NCBI GenBank assembly: GCA_025331445.1 | Contig: JAIWNE010000007.1 | Location: forward strand, 186,001 to 250,000 | DNA: 64,000 nucleotides | Direction of reading: 5' to 3' | Source: Blakeslea trispora | Lineage: Eukaryota > Mucoromycota > Mucoromycetes > Mucorales > Choanephoraceae | Shown: positions 45,540-57,367 of the stretch, piece after piece | How positions within the stretch are numbered: position 1 is the first letter of the stretch | Layout of the letters: each line of letters begins with the position of its first letter | The notes under the pieces: generated by a model | What the model was told of the DNA's origin: nothing | Database searches by the model: none | What the model saw: the letters and a program-made list of their open reading frames with translations, nothing else | Position numbers and translations under genes: made by a program

Positions 45540-45900
45540 AACAAGTAAAGATTTTGTAAACCTTATATACACATCTGTTCCTTTGGGTTTCCTTCGCAGC
45601 AATTCTGGAACAGTATTGATGAAATACAATGCCACTATTCATACTGTCAAGCCTACCAAGGAGTAGAGAATTTTCAATGGGGTTGAGAAAATAAAGTGGT
45701 CTGCTCAATCCCCTGATCCCAACCCTATTGAGAATGTTTGGAGTGAAATGAAGCGACGCTTTCACAAAGAATGGTCGCAATTCAGTGGGTAAAAGAGAAT
45801 GATCAGATGATGAAGGATGCTTGGAACAGTATCACTGTCGAATATCTTGACAAACTGTTGCAAGTATGCCATCACGTATGAGAAAAGTGCTTGCTACATA
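45540..45900 (+). pseudogene. Tc1/mariner transposase C-terminal fragment
   Basis: On the opposite strand from the preceding relic, a frame at about 45685-45790 reads KWSAQSPDPNPIENVWSEMK, the classical Tc1 C-terminal catalytic segment with its glutamate retained. Upstream (about 45575-45640) the frame gives VPLGFLRSNSGTVLMKYNAT-like remains. Stops at about 45645 and after 45788 break it. It is a different family from the IS630-like relic beside it. Confidence 0.7.
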
Positions 45901-48080
45901 AAGTGGCTCAATTGATTCTTGTATAAGCAACCCATCAATGAAATTATATTTCCAGTTCCAATTAGACAAATCAAATTATGTAATATGAAAAACAAGAAAG
46001 TATGGTTAACTAACAATTATTGATTGCAGAACAAGTAAAGTGGTTTTTATCCCTCATGATGACCTTGTCAGAATCCAAAAAAAAAACTAATCTTTTTTAT
46101 ACATCTGACTGTGCAGACGTGTTTGACAGTAGCTGCTCTTTTAGTCGTATCCATCATCAAGAGGAAGATAGTATCGCTCAAAGTTAAGAGCTCAAGCTAT
46201 AGGAAGCAAAATGATTATATACATGCTTTGAGTCTCGCTGTTTTCTCTCCTTGTTCTTTAGCTTAGCAGGTCAACCATTTATAAGCTTAGTGAGTGGTAG
46301 GTTGTGGTGAGTAATTGAAATGCTCTTGAACTGAACCAAATGGACTATGTTCTTAGTCGCTTCTGAAGAGTCAGTTGTTATATTACTTAAACAGTTCGAT
46401 AAAAGAAGGCTGAACAATCGATAACATCAAGTCGAGTGTTTCCTTTTTTTTCTTTAGCAAGCGTTAACAGGTATGTTTTCAACTGTGCTTACATGAGGTC
46501 TAATATCTCTGATGATGCTAGCTCTTTGTATCGTTTCCAGCAATACGATATACTTACTATACATATTTTAGCTTATAGTGGTAGCTGGAAGAATTGAGGA
46601 TTCTTCGAGATCGACATACCCATTTCTGTTCTCAAAATACATAGAGAATATGGACTATCGTTGCAAGCTCTAGCGGACATAAACTTTCATAGGAAATGAC
46701 ATAATAAACTCTGAATGAGTTCATCTTTAACTATGAATTTTTCTGGTGCAACATAACCTTTTCATGACATATTCTGTTTCCCCCAAATTGCTGAACAAGA
46801 AAATCAGGCATATTCTACTCTATTTTCGACTGGATTCTAGAAAATCCAAAATCAAAAAAAGCGTATGAGGCAAAGACTCGAGGTAGAACGATCTGCTGCT
46901 CAGAATATTTAGAATACGAAATTGGTTTAGACGAATCGAACAACATAATGACTCTTAAAATCATGCTTCTTATTTCCAAGTAGTAGAACAAAAAAAAACC
47001 CTCTATACTGTCAAAGAAGAAACTGACACTGCATAACTTTGAAAGCAAAAGAGATATATATGTTTCGCAACTTTGGTTTGCAATATAATTTCAAACTCAA
47101 GAACCAAAAGGGAATAAGGACATGCAACGCATACCGAAAAGCACTGACCATATCCCATTAACAAAGTTGACAATTCCAATGGCCGAACAATTCCTTACAC
47201 AAACTAGGGCCATGTGAAGCACCTATTAATAAAAGTTAACAAAACACAAAATTGGATAGGATAAGCAAGAATAGAGAGTTTAGATGCCGCTTTGGACATT
47301 TAGACACCTGAATGAATTCATGGTTCTAGATGGTCAAATTGGTATAGCTTGACAAGCAAATATCTTGTCAGACCCATAGACTGTCTATATACAACGCTTG
47401 TGGAGAGATGACGTCTGAAAGCTTTGAAGATAGTATTATGAAAGTTGCCAAGTATAGAACATAGTGGCATTTAACGAAAAAATTGTCTGGACTTGGTGGA
47501 ACCAAAACCAAAAATAAAAAAGATTTTCATCATATAGAACATTGTCAGCCTCTTTATCAGCCCTGTGAAAAACAAGATTTATTTTCTATTGTTGTTACTC
47601 TATGTGTAATTCTGATTTTTCTTTATTTCATTATGTAATGCAGATCTGCACTATAACGAAGACAATAGACTTTTTTTTTTGCTTTAACTATATTGAAAAG
47701 AATAAAAAGAAAAAAGCTTTGTTTTGACAGGTTCAATGACGGTTGTTATGCAGTTACACGTTTGCATCAATCAATACACAAACCAGACTGCTTGATTTAT
47801 TTGGAATTTAATGCCCTATTTGTACTTCTTGTGAATCAGAGGGCTACTTTCGTAATACAATTTTAGAAATAAGAGAGATGTTCATTGTTTGAAAGATCCA
47901 AAAAGATTGTTTCTTTAATTTATACGTGATATCAAATTAAATAAGGACAAAGAGGTGAATAGTTTAAGATGGTTACAAGATAATAATAATAATAATAAGG
48001 GTACTGTGTAGTAATATAAGATAGGCAGTAATATGTACATATACGTAAAGCATAGAACAGAAAAGAGAGAGAGGGAATAT
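45901..48080. other. Intergenic, gene-poor
   Basis: About 2.2 kb of AT-rich DNA with only scattered short frames. An AAT repeat lies near 47981-47998. No gene or repeat pair found. Confidence 0.5.
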
Positions 48081-48392
48081 TTAGTGCGAATGGTTCGACA
48101 TAGTTCGCTTTTTCTTTTTTGATATTGTTGTAAGGAAACGCTTTAGTTTGGTTGAGAAAGGCTTTTCTTCTTCGTAATTGATAGGCGATGATAGAGTACT
48201 TGTAGAGTTGCTTGTGTCAAACGAGCTAAACGACTGAGTCATACTAGAATTAACTGTGTGTTGATGGCTGGGTGCTGTAGTTGATTCTGCAGAAGATATA
48301 GAGCAAAAGGATACTTTTGAAGGTGAATGCAGTTGTGAATACATCATCAATTGACTTGCGTCAAGATCGAAGTGCTCTGTGAATCGAGACAT
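48081..48392 (-). CDS. Hypothetical small serine-rich protein
   Basis: A 103-codon frame from ATG at 48392. The first 80 residues are rich in Ser and Thr (PSKVSFCSISSAESTTAPSH) and the end is basic (KLKRFLTTISKKKKR), which could be a nuclear localisation signal. No domain recognised. It may be a real small gene because the composition is not that of random AT-rich DNA, but no neighbour or motif confirms it. Confidence 0.45.
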   Translation of the reverse strand: MSRFTEHFDLDASQLMMYSQLHSPSKVSFCSISSAESTTAPSHQHTVNSSMTQSFSSFDTSNSTSTLSSPINYEEEKPFSTKLKRFLTTISKKKKRTMSNHSH

Positions 48393-48470
48393 ATCTCATA
48401 TAACTAGGAAAAGAATAGAGAAAAGCAAAAAGGGAACAAAAACCAAAAAGCAAAGAAAACATGCAAGTAT

Positions 48471-48720
48471 TTATATTATTGAGCACAACTTTAAAAGTCC
48501 TTGTAGGTCAAGTTCCAAAATAAATCTTGTAACTCCGTAGCGATTATCGTTGTGCCACTGCTCCCATGTCAAGGGTGGTTCCCAAGATGAGACTCTAAAT
48601 ATACGATAAAAAGCACCTGGTCCTTGTTTTACAGTTTCTTTGTGAGCACAAAACATCTGAATTCTATTGTATTGTCCAGGCCGAATCGTATTGAAATAAA
48701 CTTTAAGCCCTTTTCTTTTT
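48471..48720 (-). other. Protein-like open stretch of unknown origin
   Basis: Minus-strand frame open from after a TGA near 48722 to the stop at 48471. It contains VYFNTIRPGQYNRIQMF and GPGAFYRIFRVSSWEPPLTW, which look like folded-protein sequence, but the only ATG is at 48656 and no upstream exon was found. Could be a 3' exon or a gene fragment; I do not recognise it. Confidence 0.3.
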
Positions 48721-50522
48721 AATCATATAATAGGAGAAAAAACGTGGAGAAGGAGGAGGAAAAGGATTAGTCATGATATGAAAGTTTTCTTGCCCTTTTT
48801 TTCTAATTGATTTGTTCAATTGATGACTATTTGGCAAGATCAGCATGCTTTTAGTTATTTCAGGCTTGCTTATTACTTTTTAGCGGTGTTTCACAACAAA
48901 TAATTTTTTTTTTGTTTGTATACGCTGATTTGGTCGACTCCGTTTTACATTTCTAGAACCAGGTTGTGGACCTTTTTATATTTATTATCTTGTTTAGGTG
49001 CCGCTTTTGTCCAACTTTGGTTTGTATACATATCCTATGAGATAGCCTGAGCTATTTAGAGAATATACATAAGATTGTATCCATGAAGCTATTGCAATTG
49101 GATTATAGTTCTCTTGGATTTACTGCTTGTAGTGGATCAAAGAATGTCTTGAAAAATGCTGTAAAAAGCATAAAATTTAGTAATGATTTCTGGCTTTTTG
49201 GATTATTGAAAAAGCAGCTTCAAGTAAATCAAATTGAAGGCTTCCTCAACAAGTACATTTTTAGCAAAGGTTCATGTCTCAAAGCAGCATATTTGACTAA
49301 GCAATAATTCCTTATACTACCTTAATGAATAATTGTCACAAGAGCATTTGAAGGAATCCCAACCTAACCAGCACACAGAAAAAAAAAAGGGAAAGACAAA
49401 ACAGACTGAACAAGTAAACAAAATGAATTATTTTCTTCTGTTGTTTGAATCATAGTCAATGTATATATCTCATGGAAGACCCTTACAGTATAGTGTGAGC
49501 GCAAGTTTATGCTCATGCTTGTGGTCGAGGTAAAATTAGGAATAAGAGCTTGCTTTTAAGAAGTAAGCCGCCATTGTCATTAAAGTTCAACTACCTTGGT
49601 AATACTTGCTCTAAACGGATAGCCATGATCACATACTTTGTTAAGAGGATCAACAACTACCCTTTTTTGATTTGAAAAATTGTGAAAATTAAGCTTTCGT
49701 TGTTTTCTATTGCAAATGACTTGGGACCATTTGGACAAGCAATGTTTGATAAGTGAGGGTAGGCATTTGTAATCTTTTGTATGCTATACAAAGCTCAACT
49801 GGTCTTTCAAAGTATACAACAACAACAAAAAAAGCTCTGAGATTTCTTTATACAGGCTTTCTACTAGCTTGATCCTTTCAGTTCAAACTGCTCGAAAAAA
49901 TCAAGTCTGATGATGCTTGTAAGTTTTAGCTATAAGCTTCTTTTTCTGGAGAGAGAGAGAGCGAAAAAAGAAAGAAAGAAAAAAAAAACTCTCTATCATT
50001 CGCCATATGAAGCTGACTCAATAGCAAAGTTAAAAAGAGCAAAATGCCAGATACATTTGGTAAAGTGTCGTTTCTCAGGTCTCTGACTGAGATTTGGTCT
50101 CAGCAGAAAATACCGAAATGGAAACTGAAAGAGGAAAATGCAATAAATAGACACCTAGGGGAAGTTAATTGAGAAGCATTCTGAGCATTTCTAGTATAAG
50201 CGATAAACTTTATATTTCTTAACATCCATATCAACTCATATCAGGTGTGAAGAGTGAGTAGAGGTAAAGCGCATCCATATTTATACAAGAAAAAACTTTG
50301 CCTTGTACAACAGCACCCTTGTTGGCTTAGGATGCAGAGAGGGAGAGAGTGTTGTAGTACTTGATCCTTTTCTTTATCGTTTCAATCGCCGCCTTATCGT
50401 GACTTTTTTTTTGAAAATTCCTCGCATTTGCAGCAGCTTCGTTTAGATATACCAATTGAGGAGGGGCAATTTGAGTTGTATCTTTTTTCTTAGAAAAAAA
50501 AAAAGTAGTTGCAACAAGCACG
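48721..50522. other. Intergenic upstream of guanylate kinase
   Basis: No supported gene. A 74-codon frame at 49083-49307 has no motif. A GA/A-rich purine tract lies near 49950-49990. Confidence 0.45.
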
Positions 50523-51220
50523 ATGCAAACAGCCTCCAAGATCTTTGTCATTTCTGGTCCCTCAGGTTCTGGTAAATCCACCTTGTTGAAGCGCCTTTTT
50601 AGCGAATACCCCAACACATTTGGCTTCAGTGTTTCTCGTAAGTTCACAGTACCTTTTTTTCTTTGTGAGACGTGTTTTTGATTTTTATGATCCATAGATA
50701 CCACCCGTAAACCTCGCCCTGGAGAAATCAATGGCAAGGATTATCATTTTGTCGAAAAGGAGGATATGATCAAGGAAGTAGAAGAAGGAAAATTCATTGA
50801 AAGCGCTACTTTCTCTGGCAATATGTATGGTAAAGTTGAGAATAATGCAAATGAACATAATTGCATTACAGACTTCTAACGTAATCCCTATTGTAACAAG
50901 GTACTTCAATTAAGGCCATCGAGGATGTAGTTGCTCAAGGCAAAGTGTGTATGCTTGATATTGATATGCAAGGTGTTCAATCTGTGAAGAAGACACAATT
51001 GAACCCTAAATACATTTTTGTTCAACCTCCTAATGTTGAAATCTTGGAACAACGTCTTCGTGGTCGTGGGACTGAGAAAGAAGAGGCAGTCTTGGCTCGT
51101 TTGGCTGCTGCCAAGAAGGAATTAGAATATGGCTCTACTCCTGGTGCTTATGACAATGTCGTTATCAACGATGACTTAGAGACTGCTTATGGTCAATTAA
51201 AGAAGGCCATTTTCGTTTAA
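50523..51220 (+). CDS. GUK1: Guanylate kinase
   Basis: Cytosolic enzyme that phosphorylates GMP to GDP with ATP, essential for guanine nucleotide supply. Three exons: 50523-50637, 50698-50829 and 50901-51220; 188 residues, the standard length. The P-loop is near the N-terminus ([10 protein letters not shown], residues 11-20). The GMP-binding region spans the first intron ([13 protein letters not shown]) and continues with YHFV and [15 protein letters not shown]. The lid region ([13 protein letters not shown]) and the end (AYGQLKKAI) are canonical. All splice junctions keep frame. Start ATG 50523 is the only one that places the P-loop at the normal distance. Confidence 0.96.
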
Positions 51221-52560
51221 ACCCATTTCATAGAATCACACATAATTTTATTTCACAATTGATATCTTTCCTTTACTTTAATAAACTAGTTTTCACTTTT
51301 GTATCTCCTACTCTGATCTTAAGTCTAGTGTAAAGAATGGTTGATTGTACAATTGATTAGAATACTAATTTAGAATTCCAGAGCATAAAAAAAAGAAAAA
51401 AGAAAAACAGACCTAGTATATTAGGCCAATGCCTTTTCCAACATGTAACATGCTACAGTAATAGATAATTGAAACTTGCCTCTTTTTCTTGTTAGCAAGA
51501 TCCTTGTACATATTGTAGATTAGAGGTACAACTGTAGCGAATTGGCTCTAGTTTATACAATTATCTCTTGGCAATTTCATGATACCCACAATAAGGAGAT
51601 TGAAATGATAAATTCTCTTCCTTGATTACTTTGAAATTCTTGTTCAACATAAATGATGGAATGCTTTTCTCACTGTGTATAGCCTGTTTTAGTTGCAAAG
51701 CGAAGGTGATAGGTAAATCTTTTTTCAAGAAAAAAGATTCTTCAAAATAAACAGTACTACAAAAGTATCAACTTTGTTTGTTGTATTGTTGGAATTATAC
51801 CAGTGAGTGTAACACTAGGAATTCAAGACTTTTTGGGCGGCCTAATCAATTCTGTTCAAACTATGTGTAGATGGCATTTGTCATTTTCTATCTACTTGGT
51901 CGAATTGGCAAAGAGCATAGCCTGATTTCCTTATCTGTGATTTCAATTCGATATTAGCTCCTTCTACTTGTAGCGAATATGCTTACAAGAGTAAAGAGCG
52001 GCTCTTAATTGAGCATGTTAGTATCAGATGGTCTAAGAGCAGATCTTAGGATTTTGTCTGCTAAGAAAGCACTTACATAACAACAGTTTTGTCTTGATTG
52101 TTCAGTCAATTTGATTTCTTTTTTCTTTTCTTTGGGTTTATTATATGTTGATCTGCCAGTACAGTTTATAATAGCGATAAACAGAATAGAACAACTAATT
52201 GTTTGCGAATCAACTGTTCGATTCCATAATTATAAAAACCTGGTTCCATCCTATTCTGATGCTAGAAATTGTTACTGTGAGCCATTAGACTTAGAATGTT
52301 TCGGACAAGTCCTTCTCCTCTAGAAAGACTTGTTGCCTAGGCTTCCACACGAATAGGTTATGCACATATCGCGTACAATTCATTTTCGAACAGAAGCCTT
52401 TATTCGGCCATTTAAGATGGGATTTCCAAGCCAGTTTCTCTGCTAATGATCAATACTGAAGCTAAATTCATTAAAGTTGGCTGGAGTGAATGATAGCTGC
52501 CCTTATTGTTCTAAAAAAGACGAATCGACAGTTTGCCATTCACCAACAAATATAAAGAGA
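51221..52560. other. Intergenic
   Basis: No supported gene in about 1.3 kb. Short frames near 52111-52323 have no motif. Confidence 0.45.
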
Positions 52561-53040
52561 TGAATGATAAGTCAAACTATTCCTTGTTGTTTGAACAAGC
52601 TTCATCCAACCACAGTACTAGTTCTGAAGGTTCAAGTGCAACTGAATGGACAGTCCACTCTTTGTACGCCTTCAATCGGGCTTGTTTTTTTTACTAAGAT
52701 TCAAGTTGAGAAATATGTCTTACTCGATGGAGTTAGAAAGCTAACAAAGCTGCTCACATTATGATTTTTTGCTTAGAACGATGTTCAATCAACTTGCAAA
52801 TGGCAGGAAGAACAATTTATGTTATCAGGGCTATGCCAGAATTTGTTGGAATGGTACAAGCAACTGCCACTAGCTTTCCATTTCTCTCACATCTATGTTC
52901 AGACCCAATACATTTGGCTATTCTATGGTATAGGAAAGAAAATAGAAACCAAGAATAAAGAGAAAGAAATTAATCAACCAAGACTCAGCAATCTGGCTGA
53001 AAAATACAATGATGATTGACCATCGATGTTCATAACTGCA
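52561..53040 (+). pseudogene. Protein-like fragments, unknown family, partly inside an inverted repeat
   Basis: ATG at 52561 opens MNDKSNYSLLFEQASSNHST and continues to FNRACFFY before a stop at 52696. In another frame, downstream blocks read KYVLLDGVRKLTKLL (about 52710) and QNLLEWYKQLPLAFHFSHIY (about 52834). The blocks look coding but no splice joins them cleanly. The first block is repeated on the minus strand at 53237-53353. No family recognised. Confidence 0.35.
52572..52688 (+). repeat. 117-bp perfect inverted repeat, left arm
   Basis: Identical by eye to the reverse complement of 53237-53353. It begins TCAAACTATTCCTTG and ends CGGGCTTGTTTT. The arms are 548 bp apart. Confidence 0.92.
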
Positions 53041-53236
53041 GCTAACAAAATTCTTCATGTTGATTGGCTTGCAATGGGCTGATCGAAAACACCTATTTCG
53101 TGTTCACATCATTAGGCGATATGCCTAATGACCGAATCCGATATCAGGACTCAAAAGCATCATAAGCATATACAAACCATAACATAAACCAACTGTACTA
53201 AAAGCATAAAAAGCTGTCTTCGTTTGTAATCTTTAC

Positions 53237-53353
53237 AAAACAAGCCCGATTGAAGGCGTACAAAGAGTGGACTGTCCATTCAGTTGCACTTGAACCTTCA
53301 GAACTAGTACTGTGGTTGGATGAAGCTTGTTCAAACAACAAGGAATAGTTTGA
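53237..53353 (-). repeat. 117-bp perfect inverted repeat, right arm
   Basis: Reverse complement of 52572-52688. On the minus strand it carries the same peptide frame (NYSLLFEQASSNHST ... YAFNRACF), continuing into VKITNEDSF beyond the arm. Flanking DNA diverges at once on both sides. Confidence 0.92.
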
Positions 53354-53887
53354 TTTGGAAATAAAAAAAATCTGCAAAGTTGAAAGCAAAATCCAATACT
53401 CAGCTTACCATAGAAAATTTTTTCTTTCTTTTTAATGTACATAGAAATCCAAATGCACTTTTTCTCAATATACTGATACATTATATACCAAATGCATGTA
53501 TTATCAAGTCAATCAGAAACAAAAAAAACAGCTATTCTTTGTTTGAAAAACTAACTGAGCTGATGAAAGCAAATCAAAATGCGGATCGAAAAAAGCCATC
53601 TTTTCTTTCCATTTGGTCAAAAAAAAAAAAGGATAGTTTTAATACGCTAACAAAGGACTGTTTCTCCTTGCGTTAACCCAATAAGCAAAGAGTATGAGAA
53701 AATCAAAGTCCGGATGTTGAAAAAAATTTTCAATGTCACCCATTACTACAGGAGGTATAAAATGAGGATGGCTGTCGCGTGGCTTCGTTTTTTTTTTTCT
53801 TCTTTTTTTTTCTTCCTCCACTTTATTCTTTCTTAAGTAAGTTATATAGATGTTTATTGTAATCATGTACTGACATAAGCAAATAGA
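53354..53887 (+). promoter_or_regulatory. Upstream region of eIF5A with long pyrimidine tract
   Basis: A T/C-rich tract at about 53788-53836 precedes the eIF5A start by 50-100 bp. Such pyrimidine tracts are common just upstream of strongly expressed fungal genes. No specific factor site is assigned. Confidence 0.4.
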
Positions 53888-54427
53888 ATGTCTGAAGAGC
53901 ACGATCACACCTTCGAAAGCGCCGATGCTGGTGCCTCTTTGACCTACCCCATGCAATGTTCTGCTTTGAGAAAGAACGGCCACGTTGTCATCAAGGGTAG
54001 ACCTTGTAAGATTATCGAAATGACCACCTCCAAGACTGGTAAGCACGGTCACGCTAAGGTCCACTTGGTCGCCACCGATATCTTCACTGGCAGGTAAGAA
54101 AGCAAAAGAGACATGTTGAATAGCACATCAGACAAACTGATATGATCTTAATCTTTTAGAAAGTACGAAGATCTCAGTCCCTCTACCCACAACATGGATG
54201 TCCCCAACGTTGTTCGTAACGATTACGATCTTATTAACATCGATGATGGTTTCCTCTCTTTGATGGAAAAGGATGGTAGCACCAAGGATGATGTCAAGCT
54301 CCCTGAAGGTGAACTCGGTGAAAAGATGGAGCAAGACTTCGAAGAGGGTAAGGAACTCATTGTTTCCGTTGTCTCCTCCATGGGTGAAGAACACGCCTTG
54401 TCTTACAAGGAAGCCCCTAAGTCTTAA
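53888..54427 (+). CDS. HYP2: Translation factor eIF5A
   Basis: Essential cytosolic factor that helps ribosomes past polyproline and other slow stretches and in termination; works only after hypusination. Two exons, 53888-54093 and 54160-54427, joined in phase 2, 157 residues. The hypusine loop is [11 protein letters not shown] with the modified lysine at position 52. The N-terminal SH3-like domain ([20 protein letters not shown]) and the C-terminal OB domain ([20 protein letters not shown]) are intact. Codon choice is visibly biased to C-ending codons, unlike the AT-rich surroundings, as expected for high expression. The name HYP2 follows the yeast homologue. Confidence 0.97.
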
Positions 54428-55414
54428 ACGCACCTCTATTTATCTCTTGTATAAAAAATATTTTATAAAATTTTTTTTATAAATAATATACTTCTTTAAA
54501 GCAATTTTTTTTAATTTGGTGTGTATACAAGGGACCTGTCTTCCTTTGATATGAGAAAAACAATTACCTTATGTGGTACAAACACTGATCGATTTGTAAA
54601 TGCACTATTTGCAAGTGGAATATTGAAGGTATATTGTGTCTGTTCACTTTAGAAAATCAGATTTAAATTGTGAAAATCAAATCAGACAAATGAAAATTCT
54701 GGAAAACATTGTCCAGAAAAGTAAGAAAGAAAGCATTGTCTGGTGCACACCAAGAAAGAGACATATGGGCGCAAAGTGAGGAACATGAAAAAGAAAACTT
54801 ATTTTTCGAGATGGCTATTATTAGCTCAACTCGAGAAGTGTTTGTTGTTGCTGTTTGATACAATATAGGAATGGTGTCAACTGAGTACAAGAAGTAAGCC
54901 GACCTGACACTACAGAGTCAAACCAATAAAGAGATAAGAGACAGATGGGATAAAGATGGAAAACAAGAGGACAAGCAAAGAAGAAAGTTTCTGACAGTGA
55001 TAATCGTCTCTACATGCATTCGATGATTATCTATTGCCAAGTATATTGAGGAAGAGGCCTTTCAGAGGCTTGGCTTTTGTTGTTTTGAAACATACAAACA
55101 CATTGGAACTGAGTGAGCTGATGTCTGTTCTGCTAAATAAATTGATCTCTTGCACTGATGATGAGTTCAAAACATTATACATATTGCCACTCAAAATGCC
55201 TTTCATACAAAAAAAAAAAAAATCTTTAAACCAAAACTCTCTACTATCACTAGTTGAGCAAATACAAAAGAGGTTTGCTGACCAATCAACACTTTTTACT
55301 TTTAAGATAAAACTGCTTATCAGTTTTGCAATCTGCTCAAATATTCAATAGACACTAGAGTCAACAATACAGTCAAAATGACAACAGAAGATCTTTATTG
55401 TTGGCGCAATCTAT
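54428..55414. other. Spacer between convergent genes
   Basis: Contains a very AT-rich block near 54450-54515. A 105-codon frame at 55034-55351 (FRGLAFVVLKHTNTLELSEL) is protein-like but has no recognised family and no partner exon; it may be a gene fragment. Confidence 0.35.
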
Positions 55415-57367
55415 TTACAAATTAATAAGGTGCTTTCGGCTCCAATCTTGAGGTTCTTTATCAGACAGATAATCTTGCTTGTTCGAATCACGTATGAACA
55501 TATCTTGTTGTGACATTTGCTCTTCAGACAAAGTGACAATCATTCTATTGTTGAGTTTAAGATACGATATTCTCTTATCAAAAGATGAATCCACTACTCG
55601 AAGTGTATTTGTTGGTGCTAGACCAAAAAGCAATCTCTGAACATTGTAGGGATCGTTGCTATCTGGTGTCATCGTTCGGATGGATTCATAAAGCGAGCGA
55701 CGATGCACAGGACTTGTGATAAAATTGACAATTAGATTACCGAAGACACAAAAGAAAAGACCTGCTCCAATGATAACGATAGCAGGTAAAGTAATATCAA
55801 TGCCCACGTTATGTGTGAAATACTGTGCTGTGACTAAAAAGCCGCCTACAGTAATGGTACTGCTTAATTGCCATACGTTAAGAGCTACTTCAGTAAGACT
55901 TGCTGGGCTGAGTTGACCTAGATTGTCATTGGCGCACTCTTTCATCCAGTCTTGAACTGTTTGATCATGAAAGTTCCAGTCTGATCTGCACTTTCCTTTA
56001 CTTCTGATCTCAAAAATAGGAACAACGGGTACATAAGTACGGGGGTTCGTGACATTGGGTGGAGGGAAGAAAGGAAATGGTGTACTTGATTGTGCCGAGA
56101 ATTGTTCTGTTTCCAGTGCAGAATCTCCATAGCTTCCGAAAAAGGCATATGGATTATGTTCATGGTATACATTCCAGATCTGAGAATACGTGTGAAGGCA
56201 CCAATATGAAATCCCTGTTGTTGTATGATTGTATTCTACTGTACAGAGCACGGTAGAGAGCCGAGATCCTTGATCTATGTAGGATTGTATAGCGAATGTA
56301 TTTCTATTGCGATCGCTATTGTTATGAGTCGTTAAGCTTTCGTAAATTGTATTGGCTTCAGCTGAGTTCCTTTGGATACCAATCAGCTGGCAGAAGAAGC
56401 AATTTGTCATCCAATCGCTTCCTACCTGCCCTGAATGTGCATTGGCAGACTGCCACAAGACAGATGACAGCGTATCAGTTCTATGAATAGCACTCCATCT
56501 CTCAGCTCTGTTGATATCGCCACCTGTTGGAAGAGGTTCGCCTATTCTTCTACCTTGCTTCAACATTTCTGATAGGTCAGGAGTGTCCAATGGTACTAAT
56601 TGATCGCTATTCAAGATATCATACTTGCTAAAACTGTTGTTAGCCAAGTTAGATGAATAAGCATCTGAATAGAAGCCTGTCAAGTTATTGATGTGCCAGT
56701 GCTGAAATGACAATGAATTTATATAATCAAATTCTCCCCCTAAAGAATTTCTTGCTAACTGCAGATACTGTGGTGGTGTTGTTGCTGTAGCCAATGAGTC
56801 ATTTAGCGATATGAGTAAACCGGTGTTTGAGATGTTACGAAAAAACCAAAGTGGCTGTATATTAACACTATCCCATATGATCTTTGCCACTGTATTGTTT
56901 CTAGCATCTGTACATCCACCTTGTATGTGACTACAGAGGAATTTGGTAGTTGCATCTCTTGAACTTTGTGGTACAGATAGCTGTGGAAGATTGACATCAG
57001 TAAGTGTAGGTATAAATACATTAGATATGGGTGATAGTGTGCTATTTATATTGCCAGGAACGTCAACGATTGTAATTGGACTAAGTCTACTTAGAATGGT
57101 AGGCAACACGTTCAGAGCCAATGTTAAGAATAAGCAGATAACCGCAATGACATTTGTAGATTTCACACCACGTTTCCCTGTGGGGCCAAACGGGTGAAAG
57201 AAAGATGTAATTTTGGCTACAATGTCTGGCTGTTCATACCAAAACTTGGTACTTGATCCACCTGGCAGCTTACTAAAGACGACAATCGTCACTATACCAA
57301 GCGCAGAAGCATATAGTAATCGAGTAATGGTAAATATGGCTGTTGCCGCAGCCTCAGATACAAGCAT
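55415..57367 (-). CDS. Orphan membrane protein with large extracytosolic domain
   Basis: One uninterrupted frame of 650 codons without introns. Two hydrophobic segments lie near the N-terminus (about residues 8-31 and 70-93) and two near the C-terminus (about 508-530 and 534-560). Between them is a region of about 400 residues with many N-x-S/T sequons (such as NNS, NNT, NHT) and several cysteines, as in a lumenal or extracellular domain. The tail after the last segment is cytosolic-like and charged (KEPQDWSRK). I do not recognise the family; it looks like fungal cell-surface proteins of unknown role. It is divergent from the thiolase gene. Confidence 0.75.
   Translation of the reverse strand: MLVSEAAATAIFTITRLLYASALGIVTIVVFSKLPGGSSTKFWYEQPDIVAKITSFFHPFGPTGKRGVKSTNVIAVICLFLTLALNVLPTILSRLSPITIVDVPGNINSTLSPISNVFIPTLTDVNLPQLSVPQSSRDATTKFLCSHIQGGCTDARNNTVAKIIWDSVNIQPLWFFRNISNTGLLISLNDSLATATTPPQYLQLARNSLGGEFDYINSLSFQHWHINNLTGFYSDAYSSNLANNSFSKYDILNSDQLVPLDTPDLSEMLKQGRRIGEPLPTGGDINRAERWSAIHRTDTLSSVLWQSANAHSGQVGSDWMTNCFFCQLIGIQRNSAEANTIYESLTTHNNSDRNRNTFAIQSYIDQGSRLSTVLCTVEYNHTTTGISYWCLHTYSQIWNVYHEHNPYAFFGSYGDSALETEQFSAQSSTPFPFFPPPNVTNPRTYVPVVPIFEIRSKGKCRSDWNFHDQTVQDWMKECANDNLGQLSPASLTEVALNVWQLSSTITVGGFLVTAQYFTHNVGIDITLPAIVIIGAGLFFCVFGNLIVNFITSPVHRRSLYESIRTMTPDSNDPYNVQRLLFGLAPTNTLRVVDSSFDKRISYLKLNNRMIVTLSEEQMSQQDMFIRDSNKQDYLSDKEPQDWSRKHLINL

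Noticed and set aside
53639..54064. Minus-strand 141-codon frame over eIF5A
   Set aside because: Antisense of the first eIF5A exon and its pyrimidine-rich leader.
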